The translations under genes were made by a program, and so were the position numbers. From positions 4,526,001 to 4,590,000 of the forward strand of contig NZ_CP108081.1 of NCBI RefSeq assembly GCF_036182465.1: a stretch of 64,000 nucleotides of DNA, given 5' to 3'. The stretch comes from Streptomyces sp. NBC_00258 (GTDB taxonomy: Bacteria > Actinomycetota > Actinomycetes > Streptomycetales > Streptomycetaceae). Within the stretch, counting starts at the first letter, position 1. Each line of letters opens with the position of its first letter. The notes under the pieces were generated by a model that did no database searches, was not told the DNA's origin, and saw only the letters and a list, made by a program, of their open reading frames with translations. Shown in pieces: positions 26,901-35,401 of the stretch.

Positions 26901-27845
26901 GTGACTGTTGACATCGACAAGACGGCCGGCCCCCAGGACACTCCCCCGGGCGGACCGGAGGCCATCAAGGCCATTCCGGTCCGTCACTACGGGCGGTACG
27001 TCTCGGCCGTCATCGCGATCGCGATCTTCGTCTCGATCATCTACGCGTTCGCCCAGGGCAAGATCAACTGGGGTGCCGTACCGGACTACTTCCTCGACGA
27101 CCGCATCCTCAAGGGCGTCGGCCAGACGATGCTCCTCACCGTCCTCTCGATGGTGATCGGCATCGCGGGCGGCATCCTGCTCGCGGTGATGCGTCTGTCG
27201 AGGAACCCGGTGACCTCGTCGATCGCGTGGTTCTACATCTGGTTCTTCCGTGGCACCCCGGTCCTGGTGCAGCTCGTGGTCTGGTTCAACCTGGGCCTGG
27301 TCTTCCAGTACATCAACCTCGGTCCGATCTACAAGGACTACTGGTCGAGCTTCATGACGCCGCTGTTGACGGCGCTCCTGGGACTCGGCCTGAACGAGGC
27401 CGCGTACATGGCGGAGATCTGCCGCGCGGGTCTCCTGTCGGTCGACGAGGGCCAGACCGAGGCCTCGCACGCCCTGGGCATGAGCCACAGCAAGACCCTG
27501 CGGCGGATCGTGATCCCGCAGGCGATGCGCGTGATCGTGCCCCCCACGGGCAACGAGGTCATCAACATGCTGAAGACGACCTCGCTGGTGTCGGTGGTCC
27601 AGTTCGCCGAACTGTTCCGGTACGCCCAGGACATCGGCCAGTCCTCGGGCGCACCGGTGGAGATGTACTTCCTGGCCGCCGCCTGGTACCTGGTCCTGAC
27701 CTCGGTGCTCAGCGTCGGGCAGTACTACATCGAGCGGTACTACGCCCGCGGTTCGAGCCGCTCGCTGCCGGCCACGCCGTTCCAGAAGATCAAGGCGAAC
27801 ATGCTGTCACTGTCCAACCGCTCGGGGGGAGGGGCCAACGCATGA
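26901..27845 (+). CDS. Amino-acid ABC transporter permease
   Basis: HisM/GlnP-type inner-membrane permease of 314 residues with five or more membrane helices. The EAA loop is EASHALGMSHSKTLRRIVIP, where the ATPase docks. A cytoplasmic N-terminus of about 35 residues precedes the first helix. GTG 26901 has AAAGG upstream; the gap from the binding-protein gene is 33 nt. The stop overlaps the ATPase ATG (ATGA). A single permease gene is present, so the channel is probably a homodimer. Confidence 0.93.
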   Translation: MTVDIDKTAGPQDTPPGGPEAIKAIPVRHYGRYVSAVIAIAIFVSIIYAFAQGKINWGAVPDYFLDDRILKGVGQTMLLTVLSMVIGIAGGILLAVMRLSRNPVTSSIAWFYIWFFRGTPVLVQLVVWFNLGLVFQYINLGPIYKDYWSSFMTPLLTALLGLGLNEAAYMAEICRAGLLSVDEGQTEASHALGMSHSKTLRRIVIPQAMRVIVPPTGNEVINMLKTTSLVSVVQFAELFRYAQDIGQSSGAPVEMYFLAAAWYLVLTSVLSVGQYYIERYYARGSSRSLPATPFQKIKANMLSLSNRSGGGANA

Positions 27846-28645
27846 GCACCGACATGATCAAGGACTCGACCGCGGCGGGCTCCGGTACGCCCATGGTGAA
27901 GGCCGAAGGCGTCCACAAGTCGTTCGGCCCGGTCGAGGTCCTCAAGGGCATCGACCTCGAGGTCAAGCCCAGCGAGGTCTTCTGCCTCATCGGCCCCTCC
28001 GGCTCCGGCAAGTCGACGTTCCTGCGGTGCATCAACCACCTGGAGAAGGTCAACGCCGGGCGCCTGTACGTGGACGGGGAGCTGGTCGGCTACCGCCAGC
28101 GGGGCGACAAGCTGTACGAGCTCAAGGACAGCGAGGTCGCGCGCAAGCGGCGGGACATCGGCATGGTCTTCCAGCGCTTCAACCTGTTCCCGCACATGAC
28201 GGCGATGGAGAACGTCATGGAGGCGCCGATCCAGGTCAAGGGCGTCACCAAGGCGCAGGCCCGGGAGCGTGCGGCGCAGCTCCTTGAGCGGGTCGGTCTC
28301 GCCGACAAGGCGGGCAACTACCCCTCGCAGCTCTCCGGTGGCCAGCAGCAGCGGGTCGCCATCGCCCGGGCCCTCGCCATGGACCCGAAGCTGATGCTGT
28401 TCGACGAGCCGACCTCGGCCCTCGACCCGGAGCTCGTCGGCGACGTCCTCGACGTGATGCGCGACCTCGCCGAGTCCGGTATGACGATGATCGTCGTCAC
28501 CCACGAGATGGGCTTCGCCCGGGAGGTCGGCGACTCGCTGGTCTTCATGGACGAGGGCGTGGTGGTCGAGGCCGGCAACCCGCGGGACGTGTTGACGAAT
28601 CCGCAGCAGGAGCGGACGCAGTCGTTCCTGTCGAAGGTGCTTTAG
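27842..28645 (+). CDS. Amino-acid ABC transporter ATP-binding protein
   Basis: GlnQ-type ATPase of 267 residues. Walker A is IGPSGSGKST, the Q-loop lies in MVFQRFNLFPHM, the signature is LSGGQQQRVAIARAL, Walker B is LMLFDEPTSALDPE, and the switch His is in VVTHEMGF. All catalytic residues are present. Its ATG overlaps the permease stop. It energises import with the two upstream gene products. A hairpin terminator lies 24 nt after the stop. Confidence 0.95.
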   Translation: MSTDMIKDSTAAGSGTPMVKAEGVHKSFGPVEVLKGIDLEVKPSEVFCLIGPSGSGKSTFLRCINHLEKVNAGRLYVDGELVGYRQRGDKLYELKDSEVARKRRDIGMVFQRFNLFPHMTAMENVMEAPIQVKGVTKAQARERAAQLLERVGLADKAGNYPSQLSGGQQQRVAIARALAMDPKLMLFDEPTSALDPELVGDVLDVMRDLAESGMTMIVVTHEMGFAREVGDSLVFMDEGVVVEAGNPRDVLTNPQQERTQSFLSKVL

Positions 28646-28669
28646 CCGTCCGGCGGTTCAGCAGGCGTT

Positions 28670-28706
28670 CGAAGGGGCGGTACGGATCATCCGTACCGCC
28701 CCTTCG
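28670..28706 (+). terminator. Terminator of the amino-acid importer operon
   Basis: A 16-bp perfect stem (28670-28685 with 28691-28706) with a 5-nt loop lies directly after the ATPase gene. It lacks a T-run. Confidence 0.75.
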
Positions 28707-28980
28707 CGTGCCGCGGTCGTGTGGCCGACGCCGGGCCGGTTCGACGCCTGCGGGCCGGTGGGGGCTTGTCGCGCAGTTCCCCGCGCCCCTGAAAAGCAGG
28801 CCTACGCCCCGACCTTTCAGCCCATCCGGCACTCGAGCACAAGGCCGTTCAGACCGACTCTCCACCCACCCAGCCCGTCCAGCGTTCGAGGACGAGGCCG
28901 TTCAGGCCGACAGTGGGGGTCTGGGGGCGGCAGCCCCCAGGGATGGGACGGGTAGGGGCGGCGGGGGCGAGGAAAACCCG
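28707..28980. repeat. Intergenic repeats incl. palindromic element copy B
   Basis: This lies between two convergent genes. GCGCAGTTCCCCGCGCCCCT (28771-28790) is one arm of the dispersed element. GGCCGTTCAGACCGAC-like sequence occurs twice (near 28843 and 28899). CTGGGGGC-GGCA-GCCCCCAG (28921-28940) is a perfect 8-bp hairpin. No gene is seen. Confidence 0.65.
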
Positions 28981-29739
28981 CTACTTGAGGGCCAGCACCA
29001 GTGCGTCCGACGGCGAGCGCCAGACCGCGCGGGCCTCCGCGAAGCCCCTTTCGCGCAGCACACGCGCGTGCCACTCCACGGACGGAGTGTCCCCCTCCGC
29101 ATGCTCGCCGTAGATCTCGAACCGGCGGGCAGTCGGCTCGGCGAGGACGGGATCCTGGGCAGCGAGCTGCCACCACTCGGCCCAGTCGAGGACACCGGCC
29201 GCCTTGGCCTCGTCCATGCGCGCGTGCCGCTGGGCCCGGTCCGCCGCGTTGATCCGCGGAGTCGTCTCGTCGATCATGTGGTCCGCGTTCATGAACACAC
29301 CGCCGTCACGGACGAGTTCCGCGACCTGACCGTAGAGGACCGCGAGGGGCTCGCTGTGCAGCCAGTGGAGAGCGGTGGCCGTGAGGACGGCGTCGTACGA
29401 GTCGTACGGCAGCCGCGTCGGCCAGTCGGGGTCCTTGAGGTCGGCCGTGACGAAGGTGACCCGGTCGTCGCCCCGGAAGGTGCCCTCGGCGATGGCGAGG
29501 AGCGCGGGGTCGAGGTCGACGCCGGTACTGACCGCCTTCGGGAACCTTTCGAAGAGGCGAGCCGTGATACTTCCCGTACCGCACGCGAGGTCCAGGACGC
29601 GCGGCTCGGGGCCCACGAGGGCCTCGACCATGTCGAGCATGACCCGGAAGCGCTCCTCACGGTCCGGCATGTACCACTCCTGCTGCCGGTCCCAGCTCTC
29701 CTGCCAGGCAGCCCAGTCGGCTCCGATGTCGGTCGTCAT
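28981..29739 (-). CDS. Class I SAM-dependent methyltransferase
   Basis: Protein of 252 residues with a Rossmann methyltransferase core. Motif I is VLDLACGTGSI, the acidic loop is GVDLDPALLAIA, and motif IV is YDAVLTATALHWL. The pattern is that of small-molecule methyltransferases of the Methyltransf_25/12 type. It starts at ATG 29739. It is divergent from the CGNR gene with about 100 nt between them, relatively AT-rich around ATTAGCCATTAC, which should contain both promoters. Substrate unknown. Confidence 0.85.
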   Translation of the reverse strand: MTTDIGADWAAWQESWDRQQEWYMPDREERFRVMLDMVEALVGPEPRVLDLACGTGSITARLFERFPKAVSTGVDLDPALLAIAEGTFRGDDRVTFVTADLKDPDWPTRLPYDSYDAVLTATALHWLHSEPLAVLYGQVAELVRDGGVFMNADHMIDETTPRINAADRAQRHARMDEAKAAGVLDWAEWWQLAAQDPVLAEPTARRFEIYGEHAEGDTPSVEWHARVLRERGFAEARAVWRSPSDALVLALK

Positions 29740-29837
29740 GGATACCCCTCTCCCCTCCAGCGTGTAATACCCTGAAAGTGCAATTAGCCATTACCTGTCC
29801 GCACCACGACGATAGAGTGCCTCCGTAAGGACTACAA

Positions 29838-30467
29838 GTGGAACTGGCCTATTACTCGGATTACGCCGTACGACTCGTCAACAGCGAGGAACCGGCCCGG
29901 GGCAAGGACGCGCTCACCTCGGTCGAGGCCGTCCGCGACCTCTTCGGCGGCAACTCGTCGGCGGCCCGCCGCGCCACGGACGCGGACGTGACCCGCTTCC
30001 GCGGCGTACGGGCCCGGCTGCGCGCGGTCTTCGAGGCGGCCGACGGCGGCGACGAGACCCTCGCCGTGGACCTGTTGAACTCACTGCTGCTGGAGTTCCC
30101 GGTGAGCCCGCAGATCTCCGGCCACGACTTCCGGGACGACGACGGCCGCCCGCTGTGGCACATGCACCTGGCGGACCACCCGTCGAACGCGACCGCGGGG
30201 TACGCCGCGACCGCCGCGATGGGCCTGGCCTTCCACCTCACCGAGTACGGCGTGGACCGCCTGGGCCTGTGCGAGGCAGCACCGTGCCGCAACGCCTACC
30301 TCGACACCTCGACGAACCGCTCCCGGCGCTACTGCTCGGACCGCTGCGCGACCCGGGCGAACGTCGCCGCCTACCGGGCCCGCAAACGCCTGGAGGCGGA
30401 CCGGTCGGAGAGCACCGGCCTCGCGGCCGACAGCACCCAGCGCGCGACCGCGAACGGCGAGCGCTGA
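29838..30467 (+). CDS. CGNR zinc-finger (ABATE-domain) protein
   Basis: Putative transcription regulator of 209 residues. The N-terminal ABATE-type region (YYSDYAVRLVNSE) is followed by a C-terminal treble-clef zinc finger CEAAPCRNAYLD with YCSDRCATRANVAAYRAR, the CGNR family signature region. The final 25 residues are variable. GTG 29838 has AAGGA upstream. The last 97 bp overlap tail-to-tail with the sodX gene on the other strand, so both C-termini are read from the same DNA. No target is visible. Confidence 0.85.
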   Translation: MELAYYSDYAVRLVNSEEPARGKDALTSVEAVRDLFGGNSSAARRATDADVTRFRGVRARLRAVFEAADGGDETLAVDLLNSLLLEFPVSPQISGHDFRDDDGRPLWHMHLADHPSNATAGYAATAAMGLAFHLTEYGVDRLGLCEAAPCRNAYLDTSTNRSRRYCSDRCATRANVAAYRARKRLEADRSESTGLAADSTQRATANGER

Positions 30468-30805
30468 CCCTTCTTCGGCGGCCGGTACCGGAACCGGACC
30501 TTCCCGAGGACCAGTTCCTCGGGCACGGTCCCGTAGTCGGTACTGTCCCCACCCGCGTACGCGTTGTCGCCGAGCACCCACCAGCCTCCCTCGCGCCGCT
30601 CGGCCGCGCGCTTGACGACCAGCAGGTCCTGCTGGAACGGATGACGCAGTACGACCACGTCACCGGGCCTGATCCGGGCCCCGTACTGCACGACGAGGAG
30701 GTCCCCGTGCTGCAGTGTGGGCACCATGGACGGCCCCGTCACCTCGGCCGTACCGAAGGGCAGGGCGGCCCTTCCACGCTCGGTCTCCTGCGACAGCTCC
30801 GGCAT
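30371..30805 (-). CDS. sodX: Nickel superoxide dismutase maturation protease
   Basis: S26 signal-peptidase-like protein of 144 residues that removes the N-terminal propeptide of SodN, encoded divergently next door. The catalytic pair is S26 (TGPSMVPTL) and K65 (LLVVKRA); box E is WVLGDNAYAGGDS. Unlike ordinary signal peptidases it has no membrane anchor. ATG 30805 has GGGGAGG upstream on the minus strand. The 145 nt between sodX and sodN should hold both promoters. The end of the gene overlaps the CGNR gene by 97 bp in convergent orientation, which is unusual for two conserved proteins. Confidence 0.93.
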   Translation of the reverse strand: MPELSQETERGRAALPFGTAEVTGPSMVPTLQHGDLLVVQYGARIRPGDVVVLRHPFQQDLLVVKRAAERREGGWWVLGDNAYAGGDSTDYGTVPEELVLGKVRFRYRPPKKGQRSPFAVARWVLSAARPVLSDRSASRRLRAR

Positions 30806-30950
30806 CACCGGCACCTCCCCGGTCCTATCCTCCACGAGTCCCAGTCTCACCCTGGACTTTTGTCCTAAGCCCATGGGGGCACTCGCGAAAACCCGTCCCT
30901 CACGGAGTAATGTCCCACCTGAGAAGACGATCACGAGGAAGGACAGCTCA

Positions 30951-31346
30951 ATGCTCTCCCGCCTGTTTGCCCCCAAGGTCAAGGTCAGCGCACACTGCGA
31001 CCTGCCCTGCGGTGTGTACGACCCGGCCCAGGCCCGCATCGAGGCGGAGTCGGTGAAGGCCGTGCAGGAAAAGATGGCCGCCAACGACGACCCGCACTTC
31101 CAGGCTCGCGCCACCGTCATCAAGGAGCAGCGCGCCGAGCTCGCCAAGCACCACGTCTCGGTGCTCTGGAGCGACTACTTCAAGCCCCCGCACTTCGAGA
31201 AGTACCCGGAGCTGCACCAGCTGGTCAACGACGCCCTCAAGGCCCTCTCGGCCGCCAAGGGTTCGACCGACCCGGCCACGGGCCAGAAGGCGCTGGACTA
31301 CATCGCCCAGATCGACAAGATCTTCTGGGAGACCAAGAAGGCGTGA
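30951..31346 (+). CDS. sodN: Nickel superoxide dismutase
   Basis: Cytoplasmic Ni-SOD precursor of 131 residues that converts superoxide to oxygen and peroxide. A 14-residue propeptide (MLSRLFAPKVKVSA) precedes the nickel hook HCDLPCGVY. After cleavage His1, Cys2 and Cys6 bind nickel. The four-helix bundle follows (VLWSDYFKPPHFEKYPELH). ATG 30951 has GAGGAAGGA upstream. Maturation needs SodX, encoded divergently. In S. coelicolor sodN expression rises with nickel while sodF is repressed through Nur and through a small RNA cut from the sodN 3' end. Confidence 0.97.
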   Translation: MLSRLFAPKVKVSAHCDLPCGVYDPAQARIEAESVKAVQEKMAANDDPHFQARATVIKEQRAELAKHHVSVLWSDYFKPPHFEKYPELHQLVNDALKALSAAKGSTDPATGQKALDYIAQIDKIFWETKKA

Positions 31347-31405
31347 CCCAACGCCTTCCGTTTTCGCGGTGGAGGGGCCCGGCCAGTACCTTGGCCGGGC
31401 CCCTT
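31347..31405 (+). ncRNA. sodN 3' UTR and terminator; possible s-SodF-type small RNA
   Basis: AGGGGCCCGGCCA (31373-31385) pairs perfectly with TGGCCGGGCCCCT (31392-31404) around GTACCT, forming the sodN terminator. In S. coelicolor the sodN 3' UTR is processed into s-SodF, which pairs with sodF mRNA. The same arrangement here makes a homologous RNA likely, but pairing cannot be tested without the sodF gene. Confidence 0.5.
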
Positions 31406-31445
31406 CCGCGTTGCCCTGTCGGTGGGCCGTGGCATGCTGAGGGGC

Positions 31446-31859
31446 ATGAACACGGAAGATCTGGTCCGGCTGCGCAGGGCGCGCGACCGGATGGACCGTG
31501 AGTACGCGGAGCCGCTGGACGTGCCCGCGCTCGCACGCACGGCGCTGATGTCGGCGGGCCACTTCCAGCGCAGCTTCCGGGCGGCCTTCGGCGAGACTCC
31601 GTACAGCTATCTCATGACGCGGCGCATCGAGCGCGCGAAGGCGCTGCTGCGGCGCGGCGACCTGAGTGTCACGGAGGTCTGCATCGCGGTCGGGTGTACG
31701 TCACTGGGGTCGTTCAGCTCCCGCTTCACCGAGCTGGTGGGCGAGTCCCCGAGCGCGTACCGGGCCCGGCCGCACGACGAGGGGGCGGCGATCCCGGCCT
31801 GCGTGGCGAAGATGTACACGCGGCCCACGCGCGTCCGGGCGTTCGAGCCCCCGTCCTGA
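31446..31859 (+). CDS. Short AraC-family regulator
   Basis: 137-residue protein that is essentially only an AraC DNA-binding domain: two HTH units (LDVPALARTALMSAGHFQRS and LSVTEVCIAVGCTSLGSFSS) with SPSAYRAR at the family-typical end. There is no ligand-binding domain. Start ATG 31446 is chosen because upstream in-frame residues are not conserved-looking. A VOC-family partner is often encoded next to such regulators but none is here. It may respond to a partner protein or to its own amount. Confidence 0.88.
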   Translation: MNTEDLVRLRRARDRMDREYAEPLDVPALARTALMSAGHFQRSFRAAFGETPYSYLMTRRIERAKALLRRGDLSVTEVCIAVGCTSLGSFSSRFTELVGESPSAYRARPHDEGAAIPACVAKMYTRPTRVRAFEPPS

Positions 31860-31908
31860 CGGCCGGGGTGGTCTCGGGGCCGGGGTGCTTCGAAGACAGC
31901 GGCTCGCT

Positions 31909-33159
31909 TCAGGTCTGCAGGCGGGACGCGCGCGCCCGGAGGTAGCGCTGTTCCGGGCGGCTGAGGGTCTTTGCGGCGGCCGACTCGTAGGCGGTGCGGG
32001 CGGCCTCGGCGTCACCGGACCGTTCCAGGAGGTGGGCGCGGACCGCGTCGAGGCGGTGGCCCGTCGACAGCTCCCCTTCCAGGGAGTCGAGTTCGGCGAG
32101 ACCGGCCTCCGGACCGTGGGCCATCGCGACGGCCACCGCGCGGTTGAGCCGTTCCACGGGACCGGGGACCAGCCGGACGAGGATGTCGTAGAGGCCGAGG
32201 ATCTCCTGCCAGTCGGTGTCGTCGGGCGAGGCCGCCTCGTCGTGGACGGCGGCGATCGCGGCCCTCAACTGGTAGGGCCCCAGCCGCGGTCGGGTCAGAG
32301 CCCGCGTCACAAGGGCCACGCCCTCTTCGATCGCCGCCTTGTCCCACAGCGCGCGGTCCTGCTCGTCGAGCGGCACCAGTTCGCCGTGCGGCCCGGTGCG
32401 CGCGGCACGGCGGGCGTCGGTGAGCAGCATGAGCGCCAGCAGACCCGTCACCTCGCAGTGGCCGGGCAGCAGCGCGTGCACCGTACGGGTCAACCGGATG
32501 GCCTCGCCCGAGAGTTCGGCCCGCTGGAGCGCCGCCCCCGACGTGGCCGTGTACCCCTCGTTGAAGATGAGGTACAGAACGTGCAGGACGGCCGGCAGCC
32601 GCTCCTCCCAGTTCTCGGGGCGGCCGAAGCTCGTGCCCTTCACCTTCTGCTTGGCCCGGCTGATCCGCTGTGCCATGGACGCCTCGGGCATCAGATGCGC
32701 ACGGGCGATCTCGGCCGTCGTCAGACCGCCGACCGCGCGCAGCGTGAGCGCGATCCGCGCGGGCTGCGTCAGTTCGGGGTGGCAGCAGAGGAAGAGCAGG
32801 GTGAGGGTGTCGTCCTCCGACGGCGCACGGTCTGCGCCGGGTGGCGGCGCGGTGAACGCGTCGCGCGGAGTGAGCGCCGCCGCCCGCTCCTCGCGCAGTC
32901 GGCGGGCCTCCTCACTGCGCAGAACGTCCGTGAGCCGCCGCGAGGCGACCTTGATCAGCCAGCCGCGCGGATTGTCGGGCACCCCGGCCTCGGGCCACTG
33001 CCCGGCCGCCGCGAGGAGCGCCTCCTGTACGGCGTCCTCGGCGGCGTCGAAGTGCCCGTACCGGCGCACGAGCGCGCCGAGGACCTGCGGCGCGTGGCGG
33101 CGCAGCAGGTCCTCGATCTCGGTCGTACGCCCCGACGGACGTCTCGGGGGACCGCTCAC
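31909..33159 (-). CDS. ECF42-type RNA polymerase sigma factor
   Basis: Sigma factor of 416 residues. Region 2 (VLGALVRRYGHFDAAEDAVQ, PRGWLIKVASRRLTDVLR) and region 4 (ALTLRAVGGLTTAEIARAHL, EASMAQRISRAKQKVKG) occupy the first 190 residues. A long TPR-like C-terminal domain of the DUF6596 type follows. This architecture plus a DGPF/YCII gene immediately upstream defines the ECF42 group, in which the C-terminal extension replaces an anti-sigma factor. GTG 33159 overlaps the stop of the DGPF gene by four bases, so the two are translationally coupled. The inducing signal is not known. Confidence 0.93.
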   Translation of the reverse strand: MSGPPRRPSGRTTEIEDLLRRHAPQVLGALVRRYGHFDAAEDAVQEALLAAAGQWPEAGVPDNPRGWLIKVASRRLTDVLRSEEARRLREERAAALTPRDAFTAPPPGADRAPSEDDTLTLLFLCCHPELTQPARIALTLRAVGGLTTAEIARAHLMPEASMAQRISRAKQKVKGTSFGRPENWEERLPAVLHVLYLIFNEGYTATSGAALQRAELSGEAIRLTRTVHALLPGHCEVTGLLALMLLTDARRAARTGPHGELVPLDEQDRALWDKAAIEEGVALVTRALTRPRLGPYQLRAAIAAVHDEAASPDDTDWQEILGLYDILVRLVPGPVERLNRAVAVAMAHGPEAGLAELDSLEGELSTGHRLDAVRAHLLERSGDAEAARTAYESAAAKTLSRPEQRYLRARASRLQT

Positions 33160-33569
33160 ACGTCCCCGCTGCCGTCGGGGATCGGGCGGATGACCAACGG
33201 GTACTGCTTCGTGCCCTCGGGGACGGGGCACTCGAGGACCCGCGCGGCGATCTCCGTGACCCGCTCCAGGCTGGCGCAGTCCAGGACCCAGTAGCCGGCG
33301 AGCACTTCCTTGGTCTCGCTGTACGGTCCGTCGGTGATCACGGGCTTCCCGTCCGGGCCCCGCTCGACGAACCGGGCCTTCGCGGGCTCCGACAGACCGT
33401 TGGCGTCGACGATCTCCCCGGTCTCGGCGAGGTCGTTGTTGATCGCGCCCATGTGCGCGTACATGGTCTGGATGTCCTGCTCGGTCCAGGTGGGCGCGTC
33501 GGCGGAGCCCTTGCCGCTCTGCGCCGCGTAGTCCGCCTGCGTGCCCTGGATCATCACGAGGTACTTCAT
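33156..33569 (-). CDS. DGPF/YCII-domain partner of ECF42 sigma factor
   Basis: Protein of 137 residues with the family hallmark ITDGPYSETKEVLAGYWV. DGPF proteins adopt a ferredoxin-like YCII fold and are the usual target or partner of ECF42 sigma factors. ATG 33569 has AAGGAG upstream on the minus strand. It overlaps the sigma gene by GTGA. Catalytic function is unproven for the family. Confidence 0.93.
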   Translation of the reverse strand: MKYLVMIQGTQADYAAQSGKGSADAPTWTEQDIQTMYAHMGAINNDLAETGEIVDANGLSEPAKARFVERGPDGKPVITDGPYSETKEVLAGYWVLDCASLERVTEIAARVLECPVPEGTKQYPLVIRPIPDGSGDV

Positions 33570-33696
33570 GAGTCCGCTCCTTCGGTTCGGGCCACCCGCA
33601 CTGGGCGGCTCTCACAGGGGACGTCGGAGCCGGGCCGCGGTTCTCTACAAGCGCGCGGAAAAAAACTTTCCCGCGGCTTCTCGCGGGCCTCCGCAC

Positions 33697-33957
33697 TCAG
33701 GAATCGCGCTCCGCGGACGCCTGGTCCGCGGGCGCCTGGCCGGCGGCCGCCTGGGGTGCCTCGGGCTCGCTCGCCAGGACGCGCTCCGACTCGGCCTCGG
33801 CCTTCTCGGCCTCCCCCTCCTCGTACTCCGCGCACTGGGGGTTCTGGCAGGGGCCCGCCCCCCACAGGGGCACGAAGACCCCGAGGGTCTTGTGCCGACG
33901 CACGACCGTGTCCACGGCCTGCTTGCAGACCGGACAGACATACTCATCGCTGGTCAT
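33697..33957 (-). CDS. Small zinc-ribbon protein
   Basis: 86-residue protein with two Cys pairs, CPVCK (residues 8-12) and CQNPQC, likely binding one zinc. The C-terminal half is Ala/Glu-rich and probably disordered. ATG 33957 was chosen because the zinc ribbon begins there and GGGGAC precedes it. The 127 nt between this gene and the DGPF gene contain GGAAAAAAACTTTCCC, locally AT-rich. I do not recognise a function; the ribbon could bind nucleic acid or protein. Confidence 0.7.
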   Translation of the reverse strand: MTSDEYVCPVCKQAVDTVVRRHKTLGVFVPLWGAGPCQNPQCAEYEEGEAEKAEAESERVLASEPEAPQAAAGQAPADQASAERDS

Positions 33958-34018
33958 GTCCCCAGGGTATTGCGGGAGGGGGCGCGCCGACAGGCGGGCG
34001 ACGGCTCTGCCCCAGGAA

Positions 34019-34603
34019 TCAGTGCTTCCTGCTGTACGTCCGCACGACCGCTCCGTTCTTGAACGTGCGCACCTCGCCGAGCGTGAACTCACCGATGGCG
34101 AACCCGGAGCCGAACATCGGCATGCCGGAGCCCAGCACGATCGGGTAGGTCTTGACGACGAGCTCGTCGATCTCGTCGACCAGCTCGCCCGCGAGCCGCG
34201 AGCCGCCGCACAGGTAGATACCGAGATCGCCGTCCTCCGCCTTGAGCTCGCGGACCTTGCCGACCAGGTCGTCGGAGATGATCTCGACGTTCGGGTCGGG
34301 CGACTCCTTCAGGCTGCGCGAGGCGACGTACTCGCGCATGTGGGCGTACGGGCTGGTGACGCCGATCTCCAGCGCGATGTCGTAGCTGGCACGGCCCTGG
34401 ATGATCGTGTCGTACTTCTGGTTCGCCAGGTGGTCCGTGCCCGTCGCCCGACGGCCGTGGGTCGGCAGCGTCTCCGGGTATTCGGTCTTGAGGAAGTCGA
34501 AGAACTCCTCGTCGACCATCTCCACCATCATCTGTGCGTCGCCGCTCGGGTCGCCGATGAAGCCGTCGATCGAGCAGGCGATGAAATACGTGAGCTTTCG
34601 CAA
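34019..34603 (-). CDS. Dihydrofolate-reductase-fold (RibD C-terminal-like) protein
   Basis: Protein of 194 residues of the DHFR/RibD-C superfamily. Motifs are LTYFIACSIDGFIGDP at the start, IIQGRASYDIA, GIYLCGGSRLAGELVDEIDE and PIVLGSGMPMF. These NADPH-dependent reductases are often resistance-linked or of unknown substrate. TTG 34603 (reading LRKLTYF) is preferred because AAAGAGG lies five bases upstream; an ATG at 34654 lacks a ribosome site. It is divergent from a TetR gene, and the operator-like dyads between them suggest TetR controls both. Confidence 0.85.
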   Translation of the reverse strand: MRKLTYFIACSIDGFIGDPSGDAQMMVEMVDEEFFDFLKTEYPETLPTHGRRATGTDHLANQKYDTIIQGRASYDIALEIGVTSPYAHMREYVASRSLKESPDPNVEIISDDLVGKVRELKAEDGDLGIYLCGGSRLAGELVDEIDELVVKTYPIVLGSGMPMFGSGFAIGEFTLGEVRTFKNGAVVRTYSRKH

Positions 34604-34629
34604 GCCGGCCTCTTTCCGTAGGATGCGTG

Positions 34630-34665
34630 AACCACTCCATTCATAGTGCTTCATCTGTAGTGGTT
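34630..34665. promoter_or_regulatory. Candidate TetR operator between divergent genes
   Basis: ACCACT-N8-AGTGCT (34631-34650) is an imperfect 20-bp dyad, and AACCACT (34630-34636) is also inverted as AGTGGTT (34659-34665). It lies between the TTG of the reductase-like gene and the ATG of the TetR gene. Confidence 0.45.
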
Positions 34666-34722
34666 GCAAGGGGATTTCCCAGGATCTCCCGTACGGAAGA
34701 CAAGTAGGAGAAGGGATTCCGC

Positions 34723-35337
34723 ATGGCGAGCAACCCGGAGCGCCGGGCGGCCCTGGTCGATGCCGGCGTGGAGGTGCTGGCGCGCGAGGGGGCACGCGGG
34801 CTGACGTTCCGCGCGGTGGACGGCGAGGCCGGGGTGCCGGTGGGCACGGCATCGAACTACTTCGGCGGCCGCGACGACCTGCTCCGTCAGATCGACGCCC
34901 GCCTCCACCAACGCCTCGCCCCGGATCCGAAGGTCCTGGCCGAACTCATGAAGGCCCCCAAGGACCGCGCCCTGGTCACGGCGTTCATGCACGACCTCAT
35001 GGCCCGCGCCCAACGGGACCGCACGGGCTATCTGGCCCTGCTGGAGATGCGTCTGGAGGCCACGCGACGCCCCGAACTCCGCGCCTCCTACACGAAGACG
35101 ATCCGCGCCGACCTCGAATACGGCATGGAGTTCCACCGCGGGGCAGGCCTCCCCGGCGGCGACGAGACGGTCACGGTCCTGTACCTCGCCATGCTCGGCC
35201 TGATCCTTGAGCACCTGACCCTGCCGGGCGTCCTGGAGGGCGTACTGCCGGGCGTGACCGTCCCGGACGGTCTGGTGGAGCGGATCGTCGCGACGATCGT
35301 GCCGGAACGGGGCGACCAGGGCCCGTCCGACGGCTGA
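34723..35337 (+). CDS. TetR-family regulator
   Basis: Repressor of 204 residues. The N-terminal HTH reads LVDAGVEVLAREGARGLTFR then GVPVGTASNYFGGRDDLLRQ, a standard TetR/AcrR pattern; the C-terminal ligand domain is all-helical. ATG 34723 follows GAGAAGGGA. It is divergent from the DHFR-fold gene, whose expression it probably represses. The gene ends just before a degenerate copy of the dispersed palindromic element. Ligand unknown. Confidence 0.9.
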   Translation: MASNPERRAALVDAGVEVLAREGARGLTFRAVDGEAGVPVGTASNYFGGRDDLLRQIDARLHQRLAPDPKVLAELMKAPKDRALVTAFMHDLMARAQRDRTGYLALLEMRLEATRRPELRASYTKTIRADLEYGMEFHRGAGLPGGDETVTVLYLAMLGLILEHLTLPGVLEGVLPGVTVPDGLVERIVATIVPERGDQGPSDG

Positions 35338-35357
35338 GCGGACCGGGGCGCCCCGTC

Positions 35358-35399
35358 AGGGACGCGGGGAAGCGCGCGGCCGGCCCCCACCGGCCCGCG
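35358..35399. repeat. Degenerate copy (E) of the dispersed palindromic element
   Basis: GACGCGGGGAAGCGCGCGG followed by CCCCCACCGGCCCGCGG resembles the right arm and tail of the elements at 23.8 and 59.8 kb. It lies between convergent tetR and acetyltransferase genes. Confidence 0.5.
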
Positions 35400-35401
35400 G
35401 A

